Of a stretch of DNA of 49,612 bases, positions 8,486-16,955 are shown piece after piece (position 1 is the first letter of the stretch; every line of letters begins with the position of its first letter). Where the stretch lies: positions 1-49,612 of the forward strand of contig NZ_JAPKNM010000100.1 in assembly GCF_026460985.1 (NCBI RefSeq), given 5' to 3'. The translations under genes and the position numbers were made by a program. The notes under the pieces are model-generated. The model had not been told where the DNA came from and made no database searches. It was given only the letters and a program-made list of their open reading frames with translations. This stretch comes from Sphingomonas sp. GTDB taxonomy: Bacteria; Pseudomonadota; Alphaproteobacteria; Sphingomonadales; Sphingomonadaceae.

Positions 8486-9747
8486 TTTGCCGCCGGACTG
8501 CTCGTCGCCTGAGGCGCTGGCGAGGCGGCGGGCGCCCTTGCGCCGCGGCGGATGAGGAGCACGCCCGGCCCCTCCTGCACCTGCCAGCCGCGGCCCTCGA
8601 GCGCGGCGCGCAGGCTCGATTGCGATCCGTCATAAGTGACGCGCATCACCGAGATGCCGCCCAGCGCGAGACTGGTGGTCGCCGCCGAGCGTACGCCCGG
8701 CACGCCGCGCACCGCCGCCTCGGACGCCGTGAGCGCGGCTGCGCTCGGCGTCTCGACCTGCACGGTGTAGCTCGCGGTCGCCGCGCTGCTGGCGGTGGGC
8801 GTCGGCGTGGGCGTCTCCAGGGCTGCGGCCTCCGCGGCGAGCTCCTCGGCGGTCTTGACCCGTGGCGGCCGTGTCGCGAGCAGCGCGTCGGTGCGCAGCA
8901 GCCCCGATGCGAGCGCCTTCTGATAGGCCTGGTCGAGCCGCTGGATGCCCGCGTCGAGCAGCGCGTCGAGCGAATCGCCATTGTCGACGCGCAACGCGAA
9001 GCTGGTGATGGGGCGGCGGTCGGGCCCATGGTTGGCGGCGAACACCCCGACGATCGGCCCACCCGGATATTCGCGGCGGAGTTGCACCTCGGCGACGAGC
9101 ACGTCGGAGGCGCCGTACTGGTCGAGCACCGTCCGCCACCAGTTGCGCCCGCGCCGCAGCGTCTGCCCGGCATTGATCAGCATCGCGTCGGGTCCGGTGC
9201 CGCGCAGCCGGACATAGTCGATCGTGCTGCCGCCGCTCCTGAAGCGGTTCCACGCGCGCGACCAGGCCGTCTCGCGTTCGAACACTCGGCCGACTCCGCC
9301 CGAGAATTCGAGCGGCACCAGCAGCATCGGCGGCGAGCGCGTCACCACGGTCGAGACGCCGAGGATGCCCCCGGCCTTGGCGCGGTCGAACAAGACGCCG
9401 AGCCGTGCGATGTAGCGCGTCGGGCCGATCTGCTCGCGCTCGACGACGATTCCCGTCACCAGCGCGTCGAGCGCCGAATCGCCGAGCGTCGATTTCTTGC
9501 CCGTGAGCCGTTCGGAGAGCATCTCCCAGCCCTTGCGCTGGGCGAGCCGCCACCCGCCCTGCCGTGCGGCATCGGCATCCTTGCCCTTCACGTCGACCTG
9601 GACGCCCGAGACCTCGAAGCTGCCCGAGGCGTCGATCGGCACCGCGCTGGCGCCCCCGCCCTGCCCTTGCGCGACGACTACGCCCGCCCCCGCAAGTGCG
9701 AGCGCGCCGGCCAGACCGATGGTGAGCGAAAAGCGGGACAGCTGCAT
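8482..9747 (-). CDS. DUF2066-type secreted protein
   Basis: A 421-aa protein that begins [20 protein letters not shown], a cleavable signal peptide ending near VVVAQG. The mature part has the DUF2066 layout: [23 protein letters not shown], then [14 protein letters not shown], then [11 protein letters not shown]-terminal segment follows ([21 protein letters not shown]) that includes a Thr/Pro-rich linker ([10 protein letters not shown]). Function is unknown and location is probably periplasmic. I chose the ATG at 9747 because AAAGGG precedes it and the signal peptide begins there, although the frame stays open to 9858 through repeat DNA. It is the first gene of the hdaA-ppk-ppx unit. Confidence 0.82.
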   Translation of the reverse strand: MQLSRFSLTIGLAGALALAGAGVVVAQGQGGGASAVPIDASGSFEVSGVQVDVKGKDADAARQGGWRLAQRKGWEMLSERLTGKKSTLGDSALDALVTGIVVEREQIGPTRYIARLGVLFDRAKAGGILGVSTVVTRSPPMLLVPLEFSGGVGRVFERETAWSRAWNRFRSGGSTIDYVRLRGTGPDAMLINAGQTLRRGRNWWRTVLDQYGASDVLVAEVQLRREYPGGPIVGVFAANHGPDRRPITSFALRVDNGDSLDALLDAGIQRLDQAYQKALASGLLRTDALLATRPPRVKTAEELAAEAAALETPTPTPTASSAATASYTVQVETPSAAALTASEAAVRGVPGVRSAATTSLALGGISVMRVTYDGSQSSLRAALEGRGWQVQEGPGVLLIRRGARAPAASPAPQATSSPAAK

Positions 9748-9808
9748 GCGGCCGCCCTTTTGGCGAAGCGGGCGGGGAAATCCAAGTGGCGATTGAGCAA
9801 TGTCCCTG

Positions 9809-9896
9809 CCCCGTTCGTGCTGAGCTTGTCGAAGCACCGTTCTTCGCCTTCGTTTCAAGAAAGAACTGCCCTTCGACAGGCTCAGGGCGAACGGGG
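9809..9896. repeat. Two-armed nested palindrome, element A (CTGAGCTTGTCGAAG type)
   Basis: Two 36-nt arms (9809-9844 and 9861-9896, inverted) differ at six positions. Each arm has its own hairpin: GTGCT/AGCAC in the left arm, GCCCT/AGGGC in the right. Four of the six differences are paired compensatory changes in those stems. It lies between the divergent DUF2066 gene and purM. It looks like a dispersed REPIN- or MITE-like element rather than a gene. Confidence 0.85.
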
Positions 9897-9935
9897 ATGT
9901 TTCCGTTTTGGCAAGTCGGCGCTAAGCGGCTGCGC

Positions 9936-11030
9936 ATGAGCGAACCCAAAGGTTACACCTACGCCCAGGCGGGCGTCTCGATCGCGGCCGGAAACGCGCT
10001 GGTGCGCGCCATTGGCCCGCTGGCCAAATCCACCCGACGGCCCGGCGCCGATGCCGCGCTCGGCGGCTTTGGCGGGGTGTTCGACCTCAAGGCTGCGGGA
10101 TTCAGCGATCCGCTGCTCGTCGCCGCCAATGACGGCGTCGGCACCAAGCTCAAGCTTGCGATCGAGCATGATGCGCATGACGGCGTCGGCGTGGATCTCG
10201 TCGCGATGTGCGCCAACGATCTGATCGTCCAGGGCGCCGAGCCCTTGTTCTTTCTCGATTATTACGCCAGCGGGAAGCTCGTCCCCGAGACCGCCGAGCG
10301 CGTCATCGCCTCGATCGCCGAGGGCTGCCGCCAGGCCGGCTGTGCGCTGATCGGCGGCGAGACCGCCGAGATGCCGGGCATGTATGCCGAAGGCGATTAC
10401 GACCTCGCCGGCTTCTGCGTCGGCGCGGTCGAGCGCGAGCAGTTGCTCGACGGCAGCGCGATCCGCCCGGGCAACGTGCTGCTCGGCCTCGCCTCGACCG
10501 GCGTCCACTCCAACGGCTTCTCGCTCGTCCGCCGACTCGCCGCCGACAAGGGCTGGAAGCTCGACCGGCCGGCGCTGTTCGACCAGGATGTGCGGATGAT
10601 CGACGCGCTGATGGCGCCGACGCGCATCTATGTCGCGAGCCTGCTCCCCCAGCTCCGCAAGCGCGTGATTCGTGGGCTCGCGCACATCACCGGCGGCGGG
10701 CTGCTCGAGAATGTGCCCCGCGTGCTCCCCGAGAATTGCCATGCCCGTATCGACGCCGTCGCCTGGCCGCTGCCGCGACTGATGGCGTTCCTCCAGGCGC
10801 AGGGCAATATCGAGCCGGAGGAGATGGCGCGTACCTTCAATTGCGGGATCGGCATGGTCGCCGCGGTGGCGGCGGAGGACGCCGAAAGGGTGGCCGCCGA
10901 GCTGACCGCCGCGGGCGAGACCGTATTCCGCATCGGCACGGTCGAGGAAGGCCGGCGCGGCTGCACCGTGTTCGGCCCCGCCGAGACGTGGAGCGCCCGC
11001 GCGCCCTGGTCCGCCACGCACAATGACTAG
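9936..11030 (+). CDS. purM: Phosphoribosylformylglycinamidine cyclo-ligase
   Basis: A 364-aa AIR synthetase, fifth step of de novo purine synthesis, ATP-dependent. Typical PurM signatures are [16 protein letters not shown] (residues about 33-48), [43 protein letters not shown] and [16 protein letters not shown]. The ATG at 9936 begins [16 protein letters not shown], as in homologues. Upstream in-frame sequence is the palindromic repeat and is not coding. The last eight bases overlap purN. The intergenic repeat just upstream separates its promoter from the divergent hdaA unit. Confidence 0.97.
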   Translation: MSEPKGYTYAQAGVSIAAGNALVRAIGPLAKSTRRPGADAALGGFGGVFDLKAAGFSDPLLVAANDGVGTKLKLAIEHDAHDGVGVDLVAMCANDLIVQGAEPLFFLDYYASGKLVPETAERVIASIAEGCRQAGCALIGGETAEMPGMYAEGDYDLAGFCVGAVEREQLLDGSAIRPGNVLLGLASTGVHSNGFSLVRRLAADKGWKLDRPALFDQDVRMIDALMAPTRIYVASLLPQLRKRVIRGLAHITGGGLLENVPRVLPENCHARIDAVAWPLPRLMAFLQAQGNIEPEEMARTFNCGIGMVAAVAAEDAERVAAELTAAGETVFRIGTVEEGRRGCTVFGPAETWSARAPWSATHND

Positions 11031-11592
11031 GCGCAAGCTCGGGATCCTCATCTCCGGCCGCGGTTCGAACATGGCCTCGCTGGTCGAGGCCGCCCGCGCC
11101 GAAGATTGCCCCTACGAAGTCGCCCTCGTCGCGAGCGACAAGCCCGAGGCGCCGGGCCTCGCCTGGGCGGACACGCAGGGGATCGCCACCTTCGCCCAAT
11201 CGCCCAAGGGCATGCCCAAGGCCGAGTACGAAGCGAGGATCGACGCCGCGCTCCGCGAAGCCGGCGTCGAGGCGATCGCCCTTGCCGGCTATATGCGCCT
11301 CCTCTCGGATGATTTCGTGCACGCCTGGCGGGGCCGGATCGTCAACATCCACCCGTCGCTGCTCCCCAAATACAAGGGCCTCGACACCCACCAGCGCGCG
11401 CTCGACGCGGGCGACGCGCTCGCAGGCTGCTCGGTGCACATCGTCACCGAGGAGCTCGACGGCGGCGAACTGCTCGGCCAGGTCGAGGTGCCCGTGCTCC
11501 CCGGCGACACCGCCGACAGCCTCGCCACGCGCGTGCTCGCGGAGGAACATCGCCTCTATCCCCGGGTTGTCGCCGAATGGCTGAACCGCTGA
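11023..11592 (+). CDS. purN: Phosphoribosylglycinamide formyltransferase
   Basis: A 189-aa GAR transformylase, which uses 10-formyl-THF to formylate GAR in purine synthesis. The N-terminal loop SGRGSN (residues 11-16) binds the substrate phosphate. The catalytic set is Asn108, His110 and Asp146 in [16 protein letters not shown] and VTEELDGGE. The start codon lies inside the end of purM (8-base overlap), and its own end overlaps the next gene by 16 bases. The three genes therefore form one coupled message. Length and motifs are normal. Confidence 0.97.
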   Translation: MTRRKLGILISGRGSNMASLVEAARAEDCPYEVALVASDKPEAPGLAWADTQGIATFAQSPKGMPKAEYEARIDAALREAGVEAIALAGYMRLLSDDFVHAWRGRIVNIHPSLLPKYKGLDTHQRALDAGDALAGCSVHIVTEELDGGELLGQVEVPVLPGDTADSLATRVLAEEHRLYPRVVAEWLNR

Positions 11593-11945
11593 GCCCGCTC
11601 GACCAGGTCCGCAGCCTCGCGCTCGACCTCCCCGAAGCCGAGGAGCGCCCCAGCCACGGCCAGCCGACCTTCTTCGTCGCCGGCAAGATGTTCGCCCAGT
11701 TCCGCCACGACCATCATGGCGACGGCCGCACCATCGTCGCGGTCAAGACCGCCGATGCCGAGGAAGCGCGCATGCTGATCGAGGCGGCGCCGGACAATTA
11801 TTCGCGCGTCGCCTATTTCCGCGCCGAATGGGTCGGCCTCGCGATCGGCGGCGAGGATGTCGACTGGGCGCATATCGGCGACCGCATCGCACGGAGCTGG
11901 GAGCTTGCAGCACCACGCCGCCTGCTCGAGGCCGGCGGGCGCTGA
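11577..11945 (+). CDS. MmcQ/YjbR family protein
   Basis: A 122-aa protein of the YjbR (CyaY-like fold, DNA-binding-like) family. Visible signatures are LPEAEERPSHGQPTFFVAGK, MFAQFRHDHHGDGRTIVAVK and YFRAEWVGLAIG. The biological role of this family is poorly defined. Its ATG (11577) lies 16 bases before the end of purN in another frame, so it depends on purMN transcription. No clear Shine-Dalgarno is needed if it is translated by re-initiation. I do not see a link between its activity and purine synthesis. Confidence 0.85.
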   Translation: MAEPLSPLDQVRSLALDLPEAEERPSHGQPTFFVAGKMFAQFRHDHHGDGRTIVAVKTADAEEARMLIEAAPDNYSRVAYFRAEWVGLAIGGEDVDWAHIGDRIARSWELAAPRRLLEAGGR

Positions 11946-12021
11946 CGGAACGGGCGCCCCGCTGCCGAGTTTCTCCCGCACGATCGCGCCAGCGCAACCA
12001 GCGCGAAAGGGAGAGTGCCAG

Positions 12022-12219
12022 ATGCCCGAGCCCGCACCGCATCAGCCCGCAGGTGGAGCAGGAATCGCCACCGCCGAGGAAGGCCTGGTCTTGCTCGACG
12101 GTCCGAATGGCGTCGCGGTCGCGATGACGCCCGAAGCTGCCGAGCAGACCGGCCGCAGCCTGATCGCCGCCGCCGAGGAAGCCGCCAGCCAGCGCGGCAG
12201 CGAGGCGCATCCGAGCTAG
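12022..12219 (+). CDS. Small conserved-looking protein, unknown function
   Basis: A 65-aa acidic, Ala-rich protein (MPEPAPHQPAGGAGIATAEE...), with a central stretch LVLLDGPNGVAVAMTPEAAE and a helical end. It has no signal peptide or membrane segment. A strong AAAGGGAGAG sequence precedes the ATG at 12022 with good spacing, which is the main evidence that it is real. It stands between the purMN group and the EEP hydrolase gene (42 bp downstream) in the same direction. Confidence 0.6.
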   Translation: MPEPAPHQPAGGAGIATAEEGLVLLDGPNGVAVAMTPEAAEQTGRSLIAAAEEAASQRGSEAHPS

Positions 12220-12261
12220 CCCCTTGCCCATCCCCCATCGGCCCCGCGATAAGGGGCGCAC

Positions 12262-12957
12262 ATGATCAAGGTCGCCAGCTACAATATGCGCAAGTCGATC
12301 GGCACCGATCGGCGGCGCAGGCCCGAGCGCACGCTGCAGGTGCTGTGCGAAGTCGATGCCGACGTCATCGCGTTGCAGGAGGCCGACCGCCGCTTCGGCA
12401 CGCGCGAGGCGGTACTCACCGGGCATTTGCTCGCCGAGCATGGCGACTGGAAGCCGATTCCCTTCGGGATGCGCGCGCGCTCGATGGGCTGGCACGGCAA
12501 CGCATTGCTCGTCCGCAGGGATGCGCAGGTCCTCGATTGCGAGGCGATCCACTTGCCCGCGCTCGAGCCGCGCGGCGCGGTGATGGCCGATGTCCGCGTG
12601 CATGGGCAGATGCTCCGCGTGGTCGGCATGCATCTCGACCTGTCCGGCCTGTGGCGCCGCCGCCAAGCCCATGCGATCATCGCGCACCTCCAGGCGAGCG
12701 CGCGCCAATATCCGACGGTGCTGATGGGCGACCTCAACGAATGGACTCCGCAGAGCGGCTGCCTGCGCGATTTCGCCCAGCATTATCAGTTCGCCGCCAC
12801 CGGCAAGAGCTTCCATGCCCGCCGCCCGATGGCGCGGCTCGACCGGATCATGGTCAGCCGCGATCTCGAGATCCAGGGCGCGGGCGTGCATGAGAGCCTG
12901 AACTCGCGCACCGCGTCGGATCATTTGCCCATCTGGGCCGAGGTCCGGCCGGCCTGA
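12262..12957 (+). CDS. Endonuclease/exonuclease/phosphatase (EEP) family hydrolase
   Basis: A 231-aa metal-dependent hydrolase of the EEP (DNase I-like) superfamily. All main motifs are visible: SYNMRKSIG (metal-binding Asn), LQEADRRFG (catalytic Glu), GMHLDLSG, MGDLNEW (Asp-x-Asn), RLDRIMV and ASDHLP (the C-terminal Asp-His pair). Substrates in this superfamily range from DNA to phosphoinositides and sphingomyelin, so the target is not determined. Its stop overlaps the start of the patatin-like gene (TGATG), which suggests a joint role in lipid turnover. It has no signal peptide. Confidence 0.88.
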   Translation: MIKVASYNMRKSIGTDRRRRPERTLQVLCEVDADVIALQEADRRFGTREAVLTGHLLAEHGDWKPIPFGMRARSMGWHGNALLVRRDAQVLDCEAIHLPALEPRGAVMADVRVHGQMLRVVGMHLDLSGLWRRRQAHAIIAHLQASARQYPTVLMGDLNEWTPQSGCLRDFAQHYQFAATGKSFHARRPMARLDRIMVSRDLEIQGAGVHESLNSRTASDHLPIWAEVRPA

Positions 12958-15245
12958 TGTCCGAGATCCGCGACAAGGAGCTGCGGCTCGCGCTCGTCTG
13001 CTATGGCGGCATCAGCCTCGCCGTCTACATGCACGGCATCACCAAGGAGATCTGGCGACTCGCCCGCGCCAGCTGCGCCGCGCGCGAGGGCGAGGAAGGC
13101 AATGGCGTCTATCGCCTGCTGCTCGACGAGATCCGTGAGGCTTCGGGGGTCAATTTACGCGTGCTGGTCGACATCCTGTCGGGCGCCAGCGCGGGCGGGA
13201 TCAACGCGGTGTTCCTCGCGCAGGCCATTTCCACCGGCCAGTCGCTCGATCCACTCACCGATCTGTGGATCGAGCATGCCGATGTCGAGGCGCTGCTCGA
13301 GCCGCGCCAGGCGCCGGCGCACCGCTTCGCCAAGATCTGGGCGACGCCGATCGCGTGGATCGTCGCCAATCGCAGCAAGACGATCGACGCGACGGTCGCC
13401 CCCGCGGCCCGCGAGGAGGTTCGCCTCAAGCTCGAGCGCTTCGTGCGCTCGCGCTGGTTCGAGCCGCCCTTCGGGGGCAAGCGACTGCTCGGCATGCTGC
13501 TCGACGCCTTCGATGCAATGGCGCAGGGGCCGCGCTACAAACGCCTGCTCCCGCATGGCCAGCCGCTCGACCTGTTCGTCACCGTCACCGATTTCCGCGG
13601 CCATGCCGAGGAGCTCCGCCTCAATTCGCCGCCGCACGTGATCGAGACCGAGCACCGGCTGGTCTTTCACTTCGCCGATCACGGCGCCGAGGACGCGGCA
13701 TTTGCCAACCCGGCCGGGCTGGCCTTCGCGGCGCGTGCGACGTCGAGCTTCCCCGGCGCCTTCCCACCTGCGACGGTCGAGGAGATGGATGGCTTCCTCG
13801 CCGAACGCGGCACCGCCTGGCCCGATCGCGACGAATTCCTCGAGTGCATGCTGCCCCAGCAATGGTCGGACAATCGCGCCGAGAAGGCGATCCTGATCGA
13901 CGGCTCGGTGCTCGCCAACGCGCCCTTCCGTCCCGCGATCGACGCCCTTCGCGAACGCCCCGCACGCCGCCAGATCGATCGCCGCTTCGTGTTCATCGAT
14001 CCCGCGCCGGGAATGCGCTTCGACTTCTACGGTACGCCACAGGAGAAGCCCGGCTTCTTCCAGACGATCATCGGCGCCCTCTCCGAGCTACCCCGCGAGC
14101 AGCCGATCCGCGACAATCTCGAAGCGATCTCGGCGCGTTCGGACCGGATCGAGCGCATGCTCGCCATGATCACCGAAATCCGCGCCGAAGTGGAAACGCA
14201 AGTCGAGTCGCTGTTCGGCTATACGCTGTGGCTCGACTTCCCGACCTCCAAGCGCCTTTCAGCGTGGCGCCGCCGCGCGCAGGTCGCCGCGGCCGCCAAG
14301 GCGGGATACGGCCACACCGCCTACGGGCTTCTCAAGGTCGACGGGGCGATCGACCGGATAACGCGGCTGCTCTACACGATCGGCGATCGCCACGGCCCCG
14401 AGCGGCTGCGCGAGATCCGCGAGGCGGTCGCCCACGCGGTCCAGGCGCGCGGCGCCGACCGCTTCGGCGCGACGCTCTCGAACGGCGCGAGCCCGCAGAC
14501 GCTCGATTTCCTCCGCGCGCACGACCTCGGCTTCCGTATCCGCCGGCTGCGGCTGCTCGCCAGGCGGCTGAGCGAGATCGACCTGCCAAGCTCGCACGCC
14601 GAGCTGCCGCCGATGCGCGAGGCGATCTACGAATCGCTCGCCGCCTATCTCGAGCTCAAGCGCACGGACAATTTCGCCGATCTGCGCGGCGCGGTGCGCG
14701 ACATGACCGACGATGCCGGGCCGATCCTCGACCTGCTCGCCGAGCGCATGCAGCTCCGCGCGCTCGACGGCGAGACCGATGCCCGCCTCTCGGCCGGTTT
14801 CAGCGCGCTGTCGAAGGAACTGCGCCGGCCGATGCTGCTCGCGCATCTCGGCTTCCCCTTCTTCGACATCGCCACTTTGCCTCTGCTCCAGGGCGAGGGC
14901 ATGGACGAGTTCGATCCGATCCGCGTCGATCGCATCTCGCCGGACGACGCCTGCGCGATCCGCTCGGGCGGCGCGGCGGCGACGCTCAAGGGCATCCAGT
15001 TCAACAGCTTCGGCGCCTTCTTCAGCCGTGCCTATCGCGAGAACGACTATCTTTGGGGCCGCCTCCACGGTGCCGACCGGCTGATCGACATCGTCCTCTC
15101 CACGCTCCGCTTCGAGGACCGGCTCGCCGAGGACCGCGTAGCCGCGATCAAGCGCAGCGCCTTCCACGCGATCCTCGACGAGGAGGAGGCGCGGCTGACG
15201 GCGATCCCGGGGCTTTTCGCGGAGCTCCGCGCGGAAATTGGGTAA
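12957..15245 (+). CDS. Long patatin-like phospholipase
   Basis: A 762-aa protein with an N-terminal patatin domain. The oxyanion-hole region is LALVCYGGISLAVYMHG (residues about 11-27). The nucleophile elbow GASAG has Ser78, and the catalytic Asp315 lies in LIDGSVLANAPF. This Ser-Asp dyad is typical of patatin-type acyl hydrolases. About 400 further residues are mainly helical and Arg/Glu-rich, matching the long alphaproteobacterial patatin-like proteins rather than short ones. There is no signal peptide. The start shares one base with the EEP hydrolase stop. The TAA stop overlaps the first bases of the repeat element that follows. Confidence 0.88.
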   Translation: MSEIRDKELRLALVCYGGISLAVYMHGITKEIWRLARASCAAREGEEGNGVYRLLLDEIREASGVNLRVLVDILSGASAGGINAVFLAQAISTGQSLDPLTDLWIEHADVEALLEPRQAPAHRFAKIWATPIAWIVANRSKTIDATVAPAAREEVRLKLERFVRSRWFEPPFGGKRLLGMLLDAFDAMAQGPRYKRLLPHGQPLDLFVTVTDFRGHAEELRLNSPPHVIETEHRLVFHFADHGAEDAAFANPAGLAFAARATSSFPGAFPPATVEEMDGFLAERGTAWPDRDEFLECMLPQQWSDNRAEKAILIDGSVLANAPFRPAIDALRERPARRQIDRRFVFIDPAPGMRFDFYGTPQEKPGFFQTIIGALSELPREQPIRDNLEAISARSDRIERMLAMITEIRAEVETQVESLFGYTLWLDFPTSKRLSAWRRRAQVAAAAKAGYGHTAYGLLKVDGAIDRITRLLYTIGDRHGPERLREIREAVAHAVQARGADRFGATLSNGASPQTLDFLRAHDLGFRIRRLRLLARRLSEIDLPSSHAELPPMREAIYESLAAYLELKRTDNFADLRGAVRDMTDDAGPILDLLAERMQLRALDGETDARLSAGFSALSKELRRPMLLAHLGFPFFDIATLPLLQGEGMDEFDPIRVDRISPDDACAIRSGGAAATLKGIQFNSFGAFFSRAYRENDYLWGRLHGADRLIDIVLSTLRFEDRLAEDRVAAIKRSAFHAILDEEEARLTAIPGLFAELRAEIG

Positions 15246-15387
15246 CTCCTTCTCCCCTTGTGGGAGAAGGAAGGGGCCCGCTCGCGAAGCGAGTGGGAAG
15301 GATGAGGGGGACATGAGTCCCACTCCCCCTCACCCTTCCGCCGACTAAAGTCGGCTCCCTCCCTCTCCCACAAGGGGAGAGGGAGTT
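15244..15387. repeat. Two-armed nested palindrome, element B
   Basis: Two inverted arms of about 70 nt each contain two inner hairpins. The first is CCTTCTCCC/GGGAGAAGG (15248-15270) on the left and CCCTCTCCC/GGGAGAGGG (15361-15383) on the right; their one difference is compensated. The second is CTCGC-GAA-GCGAG on the left but GCCGACT-AA-AGTCGGC (15340-15355) on the right, with different sequence but an intact stem. The element begins at the patatin stop codon and fills most of the 198-bp gap before lapA. Confidence 0.85.
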
Positions 15388-15443
15388 GGCAAACCGATCG
15401 CGGTGCGACTATCGTCCTCCCACCCAATTCGGAAAGGAAAGGC

Positions 15444-15767
15444 ATGCGGTTTCTGAAGGTGCTGTTCTGGCTGTTGCTGGGCGGCCTCGTCGCGGCCTTC
15501 GTGATCTATAACGGCGACGAGCGCGTCGACATCCGCCTGTGGGGCGGCCTCGTCGCCGATTTCAGCCTGCCGCTGCTGCTGATCATCGTCTTCCTGCTCG
15601 GGCTGCTCCCCTCGCTGGTCGCCTATCAGACGCTGCGCTGGCGTTCGCGCCAGCGGCTCGCGGGGCTCGAACGCGCGCTCGCCGATCTCCGCGCCGTCAC
15701 GCCCGCCCCCGAGGCGACCGTAGCCACCTCCCCTGCCCCGCCGCTGATCGGGGATGCCCAGGCATGA
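15444..15767 (+). CDS. lapA: LapA-domain membrane protein
   Basis: A 107-aa inner-membrane protein with two transmembrane helices (residues about 4-22 and 42-60) separated by NGDERVDIRLWGGLVADFS, as in LapA/YciS proteins. In E. coli the related LapA works with LapB in control of LPS synthesis. No lapB is seen here, so the role is inferred only from the family. The C-terminal 45 residues are a helical then Pro/Ala-rich cytoplasmic tail. A good AAAGGAAAGG precedes the ATG. Its stop overlaps the pyrF start (ATGA). It sits at the head of the pyrF-trp group. Confidence 0.8.
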   Translation: MRFLKVLFWLLLGGLVAAFVIYNGDERVDIRLWGGLVADFSLPLLLIIVFLLGLLPSLVAYQTLRWRSRQRLAGLERALADLRAVTPAPEATVATSPAPPLIGDAQA

Positions 15768-16438
15768 GCTCGCCGATCTACGTCGCGCTCGACACCCCGG
15801 ACCTCGAGCGCGCACGCGGCATCGCGCAGCGCGTCCACAACCATGTCGGCGGGATCAAGCTCGGGCTCGAATTCTTCATGGCCAATGGCCGCCAGGGCGT
15901 GCGCGAGATGGCCGAGATCGGGTTGCCGATCTTCCTCGATCTCAAGTTCCACGACATCCCCAACACCGTCGCCAAGGCGATCCAGGCGTTGCGCCCGCTC
16001 GAGCCGTCGATCCTCACCGTCCACGCCGCTGGCGGGCGCTCGATGCTCGAGGATGCCAAGGCCGCCGCGCCGAGCGGCACCAAGGTCGTCGCGGTGACGA
16101 TGCTCACCAGCCTAGACGATCGCGACCTCGTCTCGATCGGGCTCAGCCCCGACCCGCACGAGCAGGTCGTACGCCTTGCCGAGCTCGCCAGGTCGGCGGG
16201 CGTCGACGGGATCGTCTGCTCGGGCGAGGAAGTCGCGGCGGCAAAGAAGGCCTGGCCGCACGGCTTCTTCGTCGTCCCCGGCGTCCGCCCCGCCAACGGC
16301 CAGGTCGGCGACCAGAAGCGCGTCGTCACGCCGCGCGCCGCGCTCGACGCCGGCGCCTCGATCCTGGTCGTCGGCCGCCCCATCACCCAGGCCGAGGATC
16401 CCGACCTCGCCGCCCGCGAGATCGAAGCAACGCTTTGA
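15764..16438 (+). CDS. pyrF: Orotidine 5'-phosphate decarboxylase
   Basis: A 224-aa OMP decarboxylase, last step of de novo UMP synthesis. The active-site array is clear: Asp10 in YVALDTPD, Lys32 in GIKLGLEF, and the DxKxxD set Asp59-Lys61-Asp64 in FLDLKFHDIPNT. Further signatures are VHAAGGRSML, GIVCSGEE and VVPGVRP. The ATG at 15764 overlaps the lapA stop by four bases. A longer in-frame opening upstream (to 15539) is only lapA read in another frame. Confidence 0.97.
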   Translation: MSSPIYVALDTPDLERARGIAQRVHNHVGGIKLGLEFFMANGRQGVREMAEIGLPIFLDLKFHDIPNTVAKAIQALRPLEPSILTVHAAGGRSMLEDAKAAAPSGTKVVAVTMLTSLDDRDLVSIGLSPDPHEQVVRLAELARSAGVDGIVCSGEEVAAAKKAWPHGFFVVPGVRPANGQVGDQKRVVTPRAALDAGASILVVGRPITQAEDPDLAAREIEATL

Positions 16439-16443
16439 CGCCG

Positions 16444-16950
16444 ATGCCATTGCTGATTCACCCCGCCTCGCGCGACGATCTGCCGCGCCTCCATCCCGTG
16501 ATCGAGCGCGCCTATCGCGGCGAGACCGCGCGGCAGGGATGGACGCACGAGGCGGACTTGATCGAGGGCCAGCGCACCAATCTCGATACGCTCCAGGGAA
16601 TCGTCGACGACGCCGCGCAGCGGCTGCTCGTCGCCGAGCGCGACGGGGAGATCATCGGCTGCGTCCAGGTGAGCGACCGCGGCAACGGCCTCGCCTATCT
16701 CGGCCTGCTCTGCGTCGATCCGACATTGCAGGCGGCCGGGCTCGGCAAGCAGCTCGTCGCGGCGGCCGAGACGACCGCGCGCGACACTTTCGGCGCGGAC
16801 AGGATGGAGATGACCGTCATCGATTCGCGTCGCAAGCTGATCGAGTTCTACGAGCGCCGCGGCTACGCGATCTCCGGCGAGAAGCGCGATTTCCCGATCC
16901 CGCTCGATCCGCCCTTGTTCATGGATGTGCTGGTCAAGCCGCTCGCCTGA
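16444..16950 (+). CDS. GNAT family N-acetyltransferase
   Basis: A 168-aa GCN5-related acetyltransferase. The core shows beta-4 (LAYLGLLCVDPTLQ) then the acetyl-CoA-binding loop GLGKQLV (the Q/R-x-x-G-x-G/A motif region), and a C-terminal FYERRGYAISGEKRDF typical of GNAT motif B. The substrate is unknown. It lies between pyrF (5 bp upstream) and trpF (5 bp downstream), so it is carried in the biosynthetic message. I read the start as ATG 16444; the sequence upstream belongs to pyrF in another frame. Confidence 0.88.
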   Translation: MPLLIHPASRDDLPRLHPVIERAYRGETARQGWTHEADLIEGQRTNLDTLQGIVDDAAQRLLVAERDGEIIGCVQVSDRGNGLAYLGLLCVDPTLQAAGLGKQLVAAAETTARDTFGADRMEMTVIDSRRKLIEFYERRGYAISGEKRDFPIPLDPPLFMDVLVKPLA

Positions 16951-16955
16951 GGCCT

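Noticed and set aside
12957..15245. Patatin-like gene as an anti-phage (CBASS CapV-type) effector
   Set aside because: No cyclic-nucleotide synthase (CD-NTase) or other CBASS gene is nearby; the partner is an EEP hydrolase.
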